DNA of 64,000 nt from assembly GCF_001598235.1 (NCBI RefSeq), contig NZ_BCYO01000016.1, positions 1 through 64,000 on the forward strand, in the 5' to 3' direction. The notes below the pieces were generated by a model. That model was not told the DNA's origin, did not search any database, and worked only from the letters and a program-made list of their open reading frames with translations. Source of the DNA: Polaromonas jejuensis NBRC 106434 (GTDB lineage Bacteria > Pseudomonadota > Gammaproteobacteria > Burkholderiales > Burkholderiaceae_C). Made by a program: the position numbers and the translations under genes. Shown here in pieces: positions 34,851-46,448 of this stretch (position 1 is the stretch's first letter; every line of letters starts with the position of its first letter).

Positions 34851-35813
34851 TCAGGCCCACGCCAAACCATGCCTCAGGAGCCACAGCAAGCCGCTGAGGG
34901 TGAAAAACGAGGCGACGGTCGTGACCAGCAAGGCCGCCGCACTGAAGTCCTCCTGCCCGTAAGCCTGCGCCAGAATGGGGTAAATGCCCATCATGGGCAT
35001 GGCGGCCATCAGCACCGCCGCCGTGCGCAGTGAAGGCTCCATGGCCGGCAAGCCCAGCCAGGGGAGCGCGAGCAATGCCAGCTGCACGGCCAGCGGATGC
35101 AGCATCAGCTTGCCAATGGCAATGGGCGCAGTCTCCTTGCCCATGCCTCGCATCGGAAGTCCGACCAGGGTTCCGCCAATCACAAACAGCGAGAGCGCGC
35201 CGCTGGACATGGCAAACAGATTCACGGTTCGCAGCACCGGCGCGGGCAGCTTCCATTCAAGCAGGGAGATCACCAGCCCGGCAAGCAGTCCGATGATCAT
35301 GGGATTGGATGCCAAGCGCGCCAGCGACTGCCCCACCACCCGGTACCAGCGCCCGGCGTCACCGCGCCCCCGCTCCGCCATGGCGAGCAGCAGCGGAATC
35401 ATCAAAAGGTTTTCCACCATCATGTTGAGCGCCAGCGCCACCCCCGCCACGGGAGCCATCGTCAGCAGCAGTATCGGGTAGCCGACAAAGCCGCTGTTGG
35501 AGCAGCTCATGCCCATCGCATAAAAGGTGCTGGTGATCTGGCTGCGCCCCGTCTGCCGGCGACACCAGAAGAAACCCAGGCCAAGCGCCGCCAGCGAGCC
35601 GGCCAGATAGGCCAGCAGATAGCGGCCATTGAGGATTTCGCCAATCTGGCGCTGGGCCAGGGCGTTGAACAGCAGTGCCGGCAGTGCGAGGTTGATGACA
35701 AACTTGCCGAACACGCGCATGTCGGTCCGGGCAAACAGGCCAAGACGGGTGGTCAGAAATCCGAGCGCAATGGTGATGTAGATGGGGCCGGTGATGGCCA
35801 GAATGTCGAGCAT
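34851..35813 (-). CDS. AEC-family transporter (auxin efflux carrier family)
   Basis: 320 residues from ATG 35813 (MLDILAITGPIYITIALGF); a GTG/ATG 22 codons upstream is possible but adds a non-family leader. Ten membrane segments in two sets of five are visible, with family features NSGFVGYPI in the first half and AMPMMGIYPILAQAYG in the second. Bacterial members transport malonate, malate or unknown organic acids. It is monocistronic on the minus strand. Confidence 0.85.
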   Translation of the reverse strand: MLDILAITGPIYITIALGFLTTRLGLFARTDMRVFGKFVINLALPALLFNALAQRQIGEILNGRYLLAYLAGSLAALGLGFFWCRRQTGRSQITSTFYAMGMSCSNSGFVGYPILLLTMAPVAGVALALNMMVENLLMIPLLLAMAERGRGDAGRWYRVVGQSLARLASNPMIIGLLAGLVISLLEWKLPAPVLRTVNLFAMSSGALSLFVIGGTLVGLPMRGMGKETAPIAIGKLMLHPLAVQLALLALPWLGLPAMEPSLRTAAVLMAAMPMMGIYPILAQAYGQEDFSAAALLVTTVASFFTLSGLLWLLRHGLAWA

Positions 35814-36050
35814 GAAGAAGTCGTGAGGCAGAGGCGGAGGGTGGCGGCAGGCCTTGCGCAGCGCGCACGACCCGCGCATAGTCTATGCCAGTCACCCCCC
35901 GCTGCTCCCTGCACCGGGCTCAGGCCCATCGTCTGGGTGTATAAACAAAGCCCCTCGGTCCTGCGCCGTGGCTTTTAAAGCGTGCGCAGCCCCCATCACC
36001 CCGAACCAGCCAGGCGCCTTTGAGCGCCACAACACCAAGGAATCTCCGAC

Positions 36051-36764
36051 ATGGGCGCGCAATGGAAAGCAAAAGGCAAGGAACTGGCCGCCAATGCCAG
36101 GGGCCGCTTATTTGGCAAACTGGCCAAGGAAATCATGGTCGCGGCGCGCAACGGCGCCGATCCCGCTTCCAACGCGCGCCTGCGGCTGGTCGTGGAGCAG
36201 GCCCGCAAAGTCTCCATGCCCAAGGACACCCTGGAGCGCGCCATCAAGAAAGGCGCCGGCCTCACGGGTGAGGCGGTTCATTTTGAGCACGTGATTTACG
36301 AAGGCTTCGCGCCGCACCGCGTGCCCGTCATGGTCGAATGCCTGACCGACAACCTGAACCGCACCGCCTCTGAAATACGCGTGCTGTTCCGCAAGGGGCA
36401 TCTGGGCACTTCGGGCTCGGTGTCCTGGGACTTTGACCATGTCGGCATGATAGAAGCCGAGCCCACGGCCGCCGGCGCCGACCCCGAACTGGCCGCCATT
36501 GAAGCCGGCGCGCAAGACTTCGAGCCCGGCGAGGAAGAAGGCACCACGCTGTTTCTGACCGATCATGCCGATCTCGACCTGGTCAGCCGCGCGCTGCCGG
36601 CCCAGGGCTTCAGCGTCTTGTCCGCCAAACTGGGCTACAAGGCCAAGAACCCCGTCGACCCTGCCAGCTTGAGCGCCGGGGAACTGGAAGAAGTCGAAGC
36701 CTTCCTCGCCGCCATCGATGCGAATGACGATGTGCAGAATGTGTTTGCGGGCCTGGCGGGTTAA
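36051..36764 (+). CDS. yebC: YebC/PmpR/TACO1-family protein
   Basis: 237 residues, the standard length. It starts [19 protein letters not shown] (normally MAGHSKWANIKHRK) and has [24 protein letters not shown], then [19 protein letters not shown] and [13 protein letters not shown]. The family was annotated as a transcription regulator; recent work ties members to translation of proline-rich stretches and ribosome rescue. The N-terminus deviates somewhat from the YebC consensus and matches the shorter YeeN-type variant. It has its own promoter space upstream. Confidence 0.88.
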   Translation: MGAQWKAKGKELAANARGRLFGKLAKEIMVAARNGADPASNARLRLVVEQARKVSMPKDTLERAIKKGAGLTGEAVHFEHVIYEGFAPHRVPVMVECLTDNLNRTASEIRVLFRKGHLGTSGSVSWDFDHVGMIEAEPTAAGADPELAAIEAGAQDFEPGEEEGTTLFLTDHADLDLVSRALPAQGFSVLSAKLGYKAKNPVDPASLSAGELEEVEAFLAAIDANDDVQNVFAGLAG

Positions 36765-36898
36765 AACGGCGGCATCCTTCCATTCACATTCAGCCCAGAT
36801 GAGCTGTTTGCGCAGGTGATCCAGTCCAGGCCAGGGCCAGATCAGGGAAAATTGCAGCCTGTTTGATACCGACTCGCGTTAATTGAAAAAAGATAGCC

Positions 36899-37147
36899 AT
36901 GAACGAAACCACTCAACGCCCTGCCCTGCCCGACCATCTGTCCGTTGACCCGCGCAGTCCGCATCACGTCGCCGCCGTGTTCGAACACGACATTGGCATT
37001 CGCTTGAATGACAAGGAGCGTTCGGATGTCGAGGAGTACTGCATCAGCGAGGGCTGGGTGAAGGTGCCCGCAGGCAAGACGCTGGATCGCAAGGGCCAGC
37101 CGCTGCTGATCAAGTTGAAGGGCAAAGTCGAAGCGTTTTACAAATAA
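36899..37147 (+). CDS. DUF3297 protein
   Basis: 82 residues. The sequence HHVAAVFEHDIGIRLNDKER followed by VEEYCISEGWVKVPAGKTLDR and IKLKGKVEAFYK is a full-length match in character to DUF3297, a small cytoplasmic family of unknown role in proteobacteria. The start is ATG 36899, preceded by aaaaaagatagcc without a strong ribosome-binding site. Confidence 0.85.
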   Translation: MNETTQRPALPDHLSVDPRSPHHVAAVFEHDIGIRLNDKERSDVEEYCISEGWVKVPAGKTLDRKGQPLLIKLKGKVEAFYK

Positions 37148-37777
37148 GTGACGACTTGCCGCTAGGCAGAAGAATTTTGAGTAAAAAGGCCTGTTACCCA
37201 TGAAGTGCGGGCGTAAACGGCTATCAAGTCGATAGCAAATTTCACAGCCTGAGGCGCTCAGCGCACAGCCCTCTTGAACTTTGGACACCTGCGGCTCGTG
37301 CAGCGGACCGGTATGGGCCGGACTCATGCGCTTCAGCAGAAAGCGCCTTTTTCCTGCTGGAACTTGCCTCTTGAAAATCAGGAGCGGAAAAAAAACCTGC
37401 ACATATGCGGCGCTGCCGGGTCAGAGTTTTTTGTGTGTCAATCACCGCTATCGACAATGTTTGATTATCAATAGCCAGTGCCATTGGCACCGATGGCCGC
37501 TTCGCGTCCTTTGCGGGCATTGATGATTGGGATTCGAACGACGGGACTGCAGCGTTTGCTACCGATCGTCGGTGTCGGCTTACCGGCCACCCAATTGATT
37601 TTCAGTAAACGGTCGTTCATGACCGGCTCTTGACGACCCAAAGGAGACATCGCTGGGATCGGGCAAGGCCGGTGGTGCACAGAGGCTGCCAGGCCGGCGC
37701 GCCCAGTGTGAGGGTCGCGGCAGCAAGCTGCGTCTGCTACCATGGTGCACTGCAACAGAGCTTGCACCATTGAGATC
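37148..37777. other. 630-bp region with a repeat but no gene
   Basis: It contains repeat copy 10 (37181-37240). The rest shows several short inverted motifs such as CGGTCGTTCATGACCG near 37610 but no credible coding frame and no RNA gene. The GATTCGAAC at 37531-37539 resembles a tRNA T-loop by chance. Confidence 0.5.
37181..37240 (+). repeat. Dispersed 55-bp repeat, copy 10
   Basis: AAAAAGGCCTGTTACCC, then GCGGGCGTAAACGGCTATCA and GTCGATAGCAAA. Confidence 0.75.
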
Positions 37778-38779
37778 ATGCACCTCGACGACCCTTACCA
37801 CGAACTCGGCCTGGCACCGGGCTCCAGCGATGCCGAGGTGAAGGCGGCGTGGCGCCGCCTGTCCGCGCGCTGGCACCCGGATCGCAACGACAGCCCGCAG
37901 GCCCTGCGAAAGATTCAGCGCATCAATCGGGCAATGGAAGTGATCCGCAGTGCCCGGGGCGAGCCGGAAGCTGAAGCCGAGGATCCCGCCCCCGGTGCGG
38001 AACCCACCGTCGAGCACCCCGTGAGCCTCACGCTCGAGGAGGTGGTGGCCGGCTGCGTCAGGGAAGTGCGGGGCGAGGTGGTCGAAGACTGCGCCGACTG
38101 CGAAGGCAGTGGCCTGCAACTGCAGGCTACCGAGTGCAGCGAATGTAGTGGCGCCGGCCACATCCGGCAGCATCTCTGGTTCGCCTGGGTCTCGTCCATG
38201 GTCGAATGCACAGCCTGTCAGGGGCACGGGAAGACGCGCCAAGGCTGTACTGCCTGCGCGGCTAGCGGGAAGGCACCGGCGAGCAAGTACCGCTGCCGGG
38301 TGCAGGTCGCGCCCGGCGCGCGCGCTGGCGACCTGCTCGATGTCACAGCCCGCGTGCAAGGCAGGCAGCGCCAGCACAGGCTGGCGCTGCGCCTGCGCGT
38401 GGAGCTGCAGCCGCATGAGTTCTTCACGGCCGAAGCCGACGGGACCTTGAAGTGCGAGCTGCCCGTCGACGGCTTTGCATGGATGGCCAATCGCTGGATC
38501 GAGGTTCCGACCCCCCGCGGACTGCAACAGATGAAGCTGCGGCGGGGCTACCTGAGCTATCGCATCAAAAACGCGGGCCTGCCGTGGACGAACGAGGCAG
38601 AGGCTGCGGACTGCATCGTCACCGTCGTGCCGATGTTTCCGGAGGAGTTCAGCCGGGAGCAGGAGGCAGCGATCGATCGGCTGGTGACCAGCAACTCCGG
38701 GGCGGCCGGCACGTCGGCCGGCGATCGCATGGCGGCATGGACCCGGTTGGTGGACAGCTGGCAGGATCGGCGCAGGTGA
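37778..38779 (+). CDS. DnaJ-like protein: J domain plus zinc-finger and CTD, no G/F linker
   Basis: 333 residues from ATG 37778 (MHLDDPYHELGLA). The J domain (1-66) has the HPD motif in RWHPDRND. In place of the Gly/Phe linker there is an acidic Glu/Pro stretch. A zinc-binding region follows with CADCEGSG, CSECSGAG, CTACQGHG and a degenerate CTACAASG, then one CTD-like beta domain. DnaJ itself is about 375 residues with a G/F region and two CTDs, so this is a shortened divergent paralogue. It should bind DnaK through the J domain; the client is unknown. No dnaK or grpE is adjacent. Confidence 0.8.
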   Translation: MHLDDPYHELGLAPGSSDAEVKAAWRRLSARWHPDRNDSPQALRKIQRINRAMEVIRSARGEPEAEAEDPAPGAEPTVEHPVSLTLEEVVAGCVREVRGEVVEDCADCEGSGLQLQATECSECSGAGHIRQHLWFAWVSSMVECTACQGHGKTRQGCTACAASGKAPASKYRCRVQVAPGARAGDLLDVTARVQGRQRQHRLALRLRVELQPHEFFTAEADGTLKCELPVDGFAWMANRWIEVPTPRGLQQMKLRRGYLSYRIKNAGLPWTNEAEAADCIVTVVPMFPEEFSREQEAAIDRLVTSNSGAAGTSAGDRMAAWTRLVDSWQDRRR

Positions 38780-39241
38780 GATCCCTGATGACCATCAGCA
38801 TGGTGGGCTGATGATGGCCCGCTTTTGGCCGGGTCCGGATGCAGCAAACATCGAAATCGCCGCGACATTGCTGACGCTCGAGCTGCTGATGTCAATGTCC
38901 GGTAAGGAGCGAGAATTTCGAATGGATGTAGGTCAGCAGTCAGTCTGCTGCTGTCGTCTGCATCGCAAGCGGAAGCTGACAGGCGTGAATGTCAGCTTGA
39001 CGCACGCGGATACCATTTACTCGGACGTTCAAGTGAGGGACACTTAAACCCGCTTGAACAACTTGTCTCGGTTGCGGGCGACCGTGATACCCGGATTTGA
39101 CCAACCCGATACGCGACGGGCCGTCGTCCCGAGGAGTTTCTTTCGCACGGTAGCTCGTTGGCGCAATTCTCACGAAGGCTCGTGTTCATTAACTAAGATC
39201 CTCAATTGACGCATAGCCACTAGGCTACCCCGGAGGGCACT
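38780..39241. other. 462-bp gene-free region before the second AraC regulator
   Basis: No convincing gene. It is less GC-rich than the neighbouring genes. A short open frame (38811-39047) has no ribosome-binding site or family resemblance. Confidence 0.5.
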
Positions 39242-40219
39242 TTGGAAAGATCCGACAATCGAGCAACGGCGCCATTTAAGTGGTCCACCAGCGATTTCCC
39301 CCCCTCTGAGCGGCTCGATGCCTACGCGGGCATGCTCGACAACCGTATTTTGAGTATCACGACGTCCAGTCCGGTGAGATTCAATTTCAAAGCGGAGCTC
39401 ACGGCTGCGCAATTAGGTCCTCTCATTGTGTCGCGATTGGGGGGGTCGACCCATGACGCGTACCGGACGCGAAAAGACATTGCGCGCGCCCAAGAATTCA
39501 CCTATCTCCTGACCGTCGGCGTTGGATGCAGTTGGAGGCATTGGAAAAAGGACCGTGAAGCACTGCTTCTGCCAGGCGACGTTCTATTGGCCGACACCCG
39601 CGAAGAACTGTCCGTACATTGGCCGCCCGATTGTTTGGCACTCAATGTGCGACTGCCTATCGAATGGCTCCAAGCCTGGATTGCGGATCCGAGACAATTG
39701 GTAGGTCGACGCATCTCCGGAGATGCCGGTTGGGGCAAAGTCTTGTCGAACTACATGTCTCAAGTCACCCCCGAGTTGGCGATGGCCCCCCCGTTACCGG
39801 CCCAGGTCATGGCAGATCAGATGGGTGCGCTGCTCGCACTCGCTGCGCAGGAAGTGCTGGGGTATGTGCCGGAGAGTCAGGCGCCTGATGTTCAACAGTG
39901 CGACCGAATTCACGCGTGTATTGAACAACGCTGCTCAGAGTTGCAGCTGACCGCCGCCGACGTAGCCGCTTCGCTGAATTTATCCCCCCGGACGCTGCAT
40001 CGAACGCTCGCGGCTCACGGGGAAACATTCGGTAAAACACTCATCGACGCACGCCTGGATGTGGCTTTTCGTATGCTCCTCTCAAGGACATTTGATCGCA
40101 TCACGGTGGCCGAAATTGGGAAACGCGCCGGCTTCCTGGATCCTTCTCACTTCTCCCGAGTGTGCCGACTGCGTTTTGGGCATACGCCCAACAGCCTTCG
40201 CCAAAACCGCGCATCGTAG
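39242..40219 (+). CDS. AraC-family regulator with AraC-binding-like N-terminus
   Basis: 325 residues. The start is TTG 39242, supported by a ggagg ribosome-binding site six bases upstream. The N-terminal domain (about 15-210) is of the AraC-binding-like type found in FeaR/NphR-like regulators: SPVRFNFKAELTAAQLG and CLALNVRLPIEWL. The C-terminal HTH pair reads LTAADVAASLNLSPRTLHRTL and IGKRAGFLDPSHFSRVCR. It probably activates the three genes downstream in response to a metabolite. Base composition is lower in GC than the surroundings, suggesting transfer. Confidence 0.85.
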   Translation: MERSDNRATAPFKWSTSDFPPSERLDAYAGMLDNRILSITTSSPVRFNFKAELTAAQLGPLIVSRLGGSTHDAYRTRKDIARAQEFTYLLTVGVGCSWRHWKKDREALLLPGDVLLADTREELSVHWPPDCLALNVRLPIEWLQAWIADPRQLVGRRISGDAGWGKVLSNYMSQVTPELAMAPPLPAQVMADQMGALLALAAQEVLGYVPESQAPDVQQCDRIHACIEQRCSELQLTAADVAASLNLSPRTLHRTLAAHGETFGKTLIDARLDVAFRMLLSRTFDRITVAEIGKRAGFLDPSHFSRVCRLRFGHTPNSLRQNRAS

Positions 40220-40507
40220 GACCTCAGCGGCAGGCTTGCCTTTCGGCCTACTTGCCGGCCTGAGATTTCATCGTCATAGCCTGATGGCTGGCACTCACAG
40301 CCAACGACGTGGCACGCACAGGCAATTTCCAATCATGGAAAGCCCCTACATTTTTGTCGCGGGGCCGAAGATTCCTGCGAAGACGAATTGCAGACGGCGA
40401 TGTTCCATGAGCATGTTGGCGGCGTTGAGAAAACATTGCATTTGCAGGCATTCAAAAGGTTTTGACGGCACGTGACGTTCCAGCAATGAATCTACCTAAG
40501 GAATCCT

Positions 40508-41170
40508 ATGCCAAACCAAAATAACCCGAAAGCCGGCCTGCAGGCCATGCTCACGCCCGACAACTGCGTCCTTGTTCTCATCGATCACCAGCCGTTCCAG
40601 TTCGCGGGCCTGCGAAGCCATGACACGCAGACAATCATCAACAACGTCGTGGGTCTTGCCAAGTCCGCCAAGGCATTCAAGGTGCCGACCCTGCTCACGA
40701 CGGTCGTCGAGGACAAGGGCGGGCTGCTCCTCAAGCAGCTGCAGGACGTCTTTCCCGAACAAAAACCGATCGACCGCACCTTCATCAACACCTGGGAGGA
40801 CGAGCGCGTCGTGGCCTGGGTGAAGAAGACCGGACGCAAGAAGATCGTGATGGCAGCGCTTTGGACCGAAATCTGCCTGGCGTTCCCTGTCATTCACGCG
40901 CTGGGCGACGGGTACGAGGTGTACTTCGTCACCGATGCTTCCGGCGGTGTCAGCCTGGAGGCGCACGAGATGGCGGTGCAACGCATGATCCAGGCAGGCG
41001 GCGTGCCTCTCACCTGGACGGTGTTCGCATCGGAACTGCAGCGCGATTGGGCGCGTACGGCGACCGTGCCCGCGCTCGGACAGATGCTTGTTGAGCACAT
41101 GGGCAACGTCGGCACGAGCTTGCTATGGGAACAGCAGCTGCTCAATGCACCTCGGGCGGGCCAATCATGA
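40508..41170 (+). CDS. Isochorismatase-family hydrolase, YcaC-like
   Basis: 220 residues. ATG 40508 follows aaggaatcct, a good ribosome-binding site. Cysteine-hydrolase fold: Asp in LVLIDHQPFQF, Lys region KTGRKKIVM, and nucleophile Cys in ALWTEICLAFP. YcaC-type enzymes form large rings and have no agreed substrate; an amide or carbamoyl hydrolase is likely. It is first gene of a three-gene set with the next start overlapping its stop (ATGA). Confidence 0.87.
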   Translation: MPNQNNPKAGLQAMLTPDNCVLVLIDHQPFQFAGLRSHDTQTIINNVVGLAKSAKAFKVPTLLTTVVEDKGGLLLKQLQDVFPEQKPIDRTFINTWEDERVVAWVKKTGRKKIVMAALWTEICLAFPVIHALGDGYEVYFVTDASGGVSLEAHEMAVQRMIQAGGVPLTWTVFASELQRDWARTATVPALGQMLVEHMGNVGTSLLWEQQLLNAPRAGQS

Positions 41171-41763
41171 AGATCGGCGTCATTGGTGCGGGCGGCATCG
41201 GACAGGCCTTTGCGGGTCATGCAGTGAAGGCCGGCTACGAGGTGGTCCTCAGCAACAGCCACGGTCCCGAATCGCTGACCGCTGCCGCGCGCGAGATGGG
41301 GCCGAACGCCAAGGCTGGAACGCGCGAAGAAGCCGCCGCTGCCGACGTGGTCTTTCTGGCGGTGCAATGGCCGCAGGTGCCAGAAGCACTGGCCGGCCTG
41401 CCCGCATGGAACGGCCGTGTTCTGATCGATGCGACGAACGCCGTCGGGCCGGGCTTCAGCGCCCTCGACCTGAACGGCAAGAGTTCGAGCGAGGTCGTTG
41501 CGTCGCACGCGCCAGGCGCTCGCGTCGTGAAAGCGGGTAATACGCTGGTGCGCGCCATGCTTGCCGCCGACCCGCATGTGGCAGGCGGGCGCCGCGTGCT
41601 CTTCCTCTGTGGCGACGACGGCGCGGCAAAGCAGGCCGTCGGCGAAATCCTCGGCCGCTGCGGCTTCGCCACCATCGACCTCGGAACCCTGGCGAGCGGC
41701 AGCCCGCTTCAGCAGTTTCCGGGTGGCGTGCTTCCCACCTTGAATCTGGTCAAGCTGGGCTGA
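41167..41763 (+). CDS. NADPH-dependent F420-reductase-like protein
   Basis: 198 residues. Rossmann motif GVIGAGGIGQAFAGHAVKAG at the start, NSHGPESL for NADP phosphate, and VFLAVQWPQVP, as in the COG2085 family of predicted dinucleotide-binding oxidoreductases. True F420 is not expected in this kind of organism, so the substrate is probably another small molecule. It overlaps the isochorismatase gene by four bases and precedes an SDR gene by 15 bp. Confidence 0.83.
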   Translation: MKIGVIGAGGIGQAFAGHAVKAGYEVVLSNSHGPESLTAAAREMGPNAKAGTREEAAAADVVFLAVQWPQVPEALAGLPAWNGRVLIDATNAVGPGFSALDLNGKSSSEVVASHAPGARVVKAGNTLVRAMLAADPHVAGGRRVLFLCGDDGAAKQAVGEILGRCGFATIDLGTLASGSPLQQFPGGVLPTLNLVKLG

Positions 41764-41778
41764 GGGCGGAGCAAGCGG

Positions 41779-42552
41779 ATGCCCACTCTATTCGAAGGCA
41801 AGGTGGTCCTGGTCACTGGTGCGGGATCAGGAATCGGGCGCGCGGCGGCGCAGCTTTTCGCCGCCCGCGGCGCGCTCGTCTATTGCGCCGGGCGACAGGA
41901 AGCGAAGCTGGCGCAGACGCAAGCGATGATCGAAGCGACAGGCGGATTGGCACGCGTTGCGGCCGCCGATGTCTCCCGCGAAGAGGATGTCGCAGCATTG
42001 CTTTCGCGCATCGACCGCGAAGAGGCAAGGCTCGACGTCGCCCTCAACAATGCCGGCATCACTGGCGGCGCGCATCGCATCGAGGACTACCCAATGCAGG
42101 ATTTCGAAGAGGTGATGCGCGTGAACCTCACGAGCGTCTTTCTCGGAATGAAGTACGAGCTGCCGCTCATGAGGAAGACCGGTGGCGGTGCGATCTGCAA
42201 CACCGCATCGGTCGCCGCGATCACGGGGCCCGGCGGGATGTGTGCCTATGCCGCATCGAAGCATGGGGTGCTAGGCCTCACACGCGTGGCGGCGATGGAA
42301 AACGCGGCCCATCACGTGCGGGTCAACGCACTCGCCCCGGGCTGGACCGATACGCCCATGGTCGCCGCGAACAGTGCGCAGAACCCGGCCTTCGCCAAGC
42401 TGGCGCTATCGGCGATCCCGGCCAAACGCGGTGCGCGCGCCGAAGAGGCCGCAGCCGCAGCCGTGTGGTTGTGCTCGCCGGAGGCCAGCTACGTCCTTGG
42501 ACAGATGCTGGTCGTCGACGGCGGGATGACCATTGGCGGCTTCGAGTTTTGA
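41779..42552 (+). CDS. Short-chain dehydrogenase/reductase
   Basis: 257 residues, classical SDR. Cofactor motif TGAGSGIGRA (residues 14-23), NNAG, catalytic Ser in NTASVAAITG and YAASKHG with Tyr and Lys, and a C-terminal VDGGMTIGG, all as expected. The NAD(P) preference loop has AGRQ, suggesting NADP. It closes the AraC-controlled cluster. The substrate is unknown. Confidence 0.9.
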   Translation: MPTLFEGKVVLVTGAGSGIGRAAAQLFAARGALVYCAGRQEAKLAQTQAMIEATGGLARVAAADVSREEDVAALLSRIDREEARLDVALNNAGITGGAHRIEDYPMQDFEEVMRVNLTSVFLGMKYELPLMRKTGGGAICNTASVAAITGPGGMCAYAASKHGVLGLTRVAAMENAAHHVRVNALAPGWTDTPMVAANSAQNPAFAKLALSAIPAKRGARAEEAAAAAVWLCSPEASYVLGQMLVVDGGMTIGGFEF

Positions 42553-42756
42553 TGGCTCGGGAAGCTCGAAGGTCCGCTATTGGCGACGGATTCAACCCGT
42601 CGATGCCAACGTCGGGTATGAAGCCAGCAGCTTGAATAGCCCTATGACAGCAGTCAGTCTTCAGCGGGTACTCAGCGCCACGCGCCTGACCGCCCAGTGT
42701 CAGGTCGAAAGCGATCATTTTCTCGCTAACGACAATAATTACTTGCCACTACCGCA

Positions 42757-42813
42757 TCAAAAGGGCCTGTAGCCCCAGAAGGACGGGCGCAAGCAGCTAT
42801 CAAACCGATAGCG
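42757..42813 (+). repeat. Dispersed 55-bp repeat, copy 11
   Basis: AAAAGGGCCTGTAGCCCC, then GGGCGCAAGCAGCTATCAAA and CGATAGCGC; one of the best copies. It lies between the convergent SDR and clpB ends. Confidence 0.85.
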
Positions 42814-42832
42814 CCTGCGCCGCCTGGGGCAC

Positions 42833-45433
<2,601 letters not shown>

Positions 45434-45476
45434 GTAGTCACTCCAAAAGGAGCTCCAAAAGATTTGATTGCAGGGG

Positions 45477-45505
45477 ATTTTGGGCCTTTCCCGCGGCTTT
45501 TCAAG
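45477..45505 (-). promoter_or_regulatory. Sigma-32-type (heat-shock) promoter of clpB
   Basis: On the minus strand CTTGAAAA (-35, 45505-45498) is followed after 13 bases by CCCAAAAT (-10, 45484-45477). This fits the sigma-32 pattern CTTGAAA-N13/14-CCCCATnT. The expected transcript starts about 35 bases before the clpB ATG, with GGAG as ribosome-binding site. Confidence 0.75.
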
Positions 45506-45581
45506 TCATGGATGCGGACCGGCCGTTTTCCAGGGGGGAGCGGCTTGATGCAGGTCAAGCCCGGCCAGGCCCTGGCGAAGA

Positions 45582-45690
45582 CTCATTCCATTGCTCATTC
45601 AATGAGAGAGCAGGCGTAGCGCCGCAGACAGTGCTGTAACGGCCAAGGCGCGGCAACGACCTATCGCCTTGAAGTAGAAATGGAATCAGG
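45582..45690. mobile_element. Diverged copy of the MITE-like element
   Basis: CTCATTCCATTGCTCATTCA at one end and GAAATGGAATCAGG at the other form a decayed terminal inverted repeat. The core GCCGCAGACAGTGCTGTAAC matches the reverse complement of the element at 15289-15401. The right end contains the TGA stop (TCA 45686-45688) of moaE. Confidence 0.65.
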
Positions 45691-46162
45691 CGTTGGGCAC
45701 GCTGATGCCCCATTTTGCAAGTGCGGCATCATCGCTGACCCGCGCATCGACCCAGCGCGCACCTTCCGGCGTCTGCTCTTTTTTCCAGAATGGCGCCTGG
45801 GTCTTGAGGTAGTCCATCAGGAACTCGCAGGCCTTGAAACTTTCACCGCGGTGCGCGGAAGTCACGGCCACCATCACCACCTGGTCCAGCGGCTGCAACA
45901 GCCCGACACGGTGAATCACCCGGACGCCAAAAATATCAAAGCGCCGCATCGCCTCGTCGATCATGGCCTCGATGGCCTTTTCGGTCATGCCGGGGTAGTG
46001 CTCCAGCTCCATGCTGCCGATGCTCAGGCCGTCATTGCGGTCACGGACGGTGCCGATAAAACTGCAGACGGCGCCCACGCGCTTGTCATGCGCGCGCAAG
46101 GCCGCAATCTCATGGGCAAGATTGAAGTCTTCGGTTGAGATCAACACGCGGGGAGAAGCCAT
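45686..46162 (-). CDS. moaE: Molybdopterin synthase catalytic subunit MoaE
   Basis: 158 residues from ATG 46162; a longer reading to 46204 adds a non-family leader. Motifs: GAVCSFIGTVRDRN, LEHYPGM, VHRVGLLQPLDQVVMVAV and SAHRGESFKACEFLMD. MoaE is the large subunit that, with thiocarboxylated MoaD, converts precursor Z to molybdopterin. moaD is 1.2 kb upstream on the same strand, separated by an opposite-strand DapA-like gene, unusual because moaD and moaE are normally adjacent. The stop codon lies in a MITE-like end. Confidence 0.93.
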   Translation of the reverse strand: MASPRVLISTEDFNLAHEIAALRAHDKRVGAVCSFIGTVRDRNDGLSIGSMELEHYPGMTEKAIEAMIDEAMRRFDIFGVRVIHRVGLLQPLDQVVMVAVTSAHRGESFKACEFLMDYLKTQAPFWKKEQTPEGARWVDARVSDDAALAKWGISVPNA

Positions 46163-46448
46163 AGAGGCGATTTTGCCACCAGCCCCTTTCCAAAGCGACC
46201 TCATGGGTTAAGATTTGGCGCATGACTGGCCACTCTCATTTCCCGACCCTCTGGACGCCCGGCGGCGCCAGCGCGGCCGGGGTATGCGCCAGCAAATCGA
46301 AAAAACCGTTGCTCATTTGACCGGGGCTGCGGTTCCGTCGTCGAATGAGCGATGGAACCGCCAGCCACTTTCAAGCCTTTTGCGCGGACACCATCTCTTG
46401 TTCCGATGACGGCCTTTCAAGCCGGTCAGTTTTTCAGGATGTGTCTTC
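46163..46448. other. 286-bp divergent spacer, moaE / DapA-like gene
   Basis: It should contain promoters for both genes. No clear elements were read; a 32-codon open frame from ATG 46222 has no ribosome-binding site and is not annotated. Confidence 0.4.

Noticed and set aside
37527..37542. GATTCGAAC, resembling a tRNA T-loop
   Set aside because: No T stem, acceptor stem or anticodon arm could be paired around it on either strand.
37468..37779. Minus-strand open frame in the gap before the J-domain gene
   Set aside because: No ribosome-binding site, no family resemblance, and composition like non-coding DNA.
38811..39047. 78-codon open frame before the second AraC gene
   Set aside because: No ribosome-binding site, no recognisable domain, odd Cys/Arg-rich product.
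46222..46320. 32-codon open frame upstream of the DapA-like gene
   Set aside because: Too short and without ribosome-binding site; could be a leader peptide but nothing supports it.
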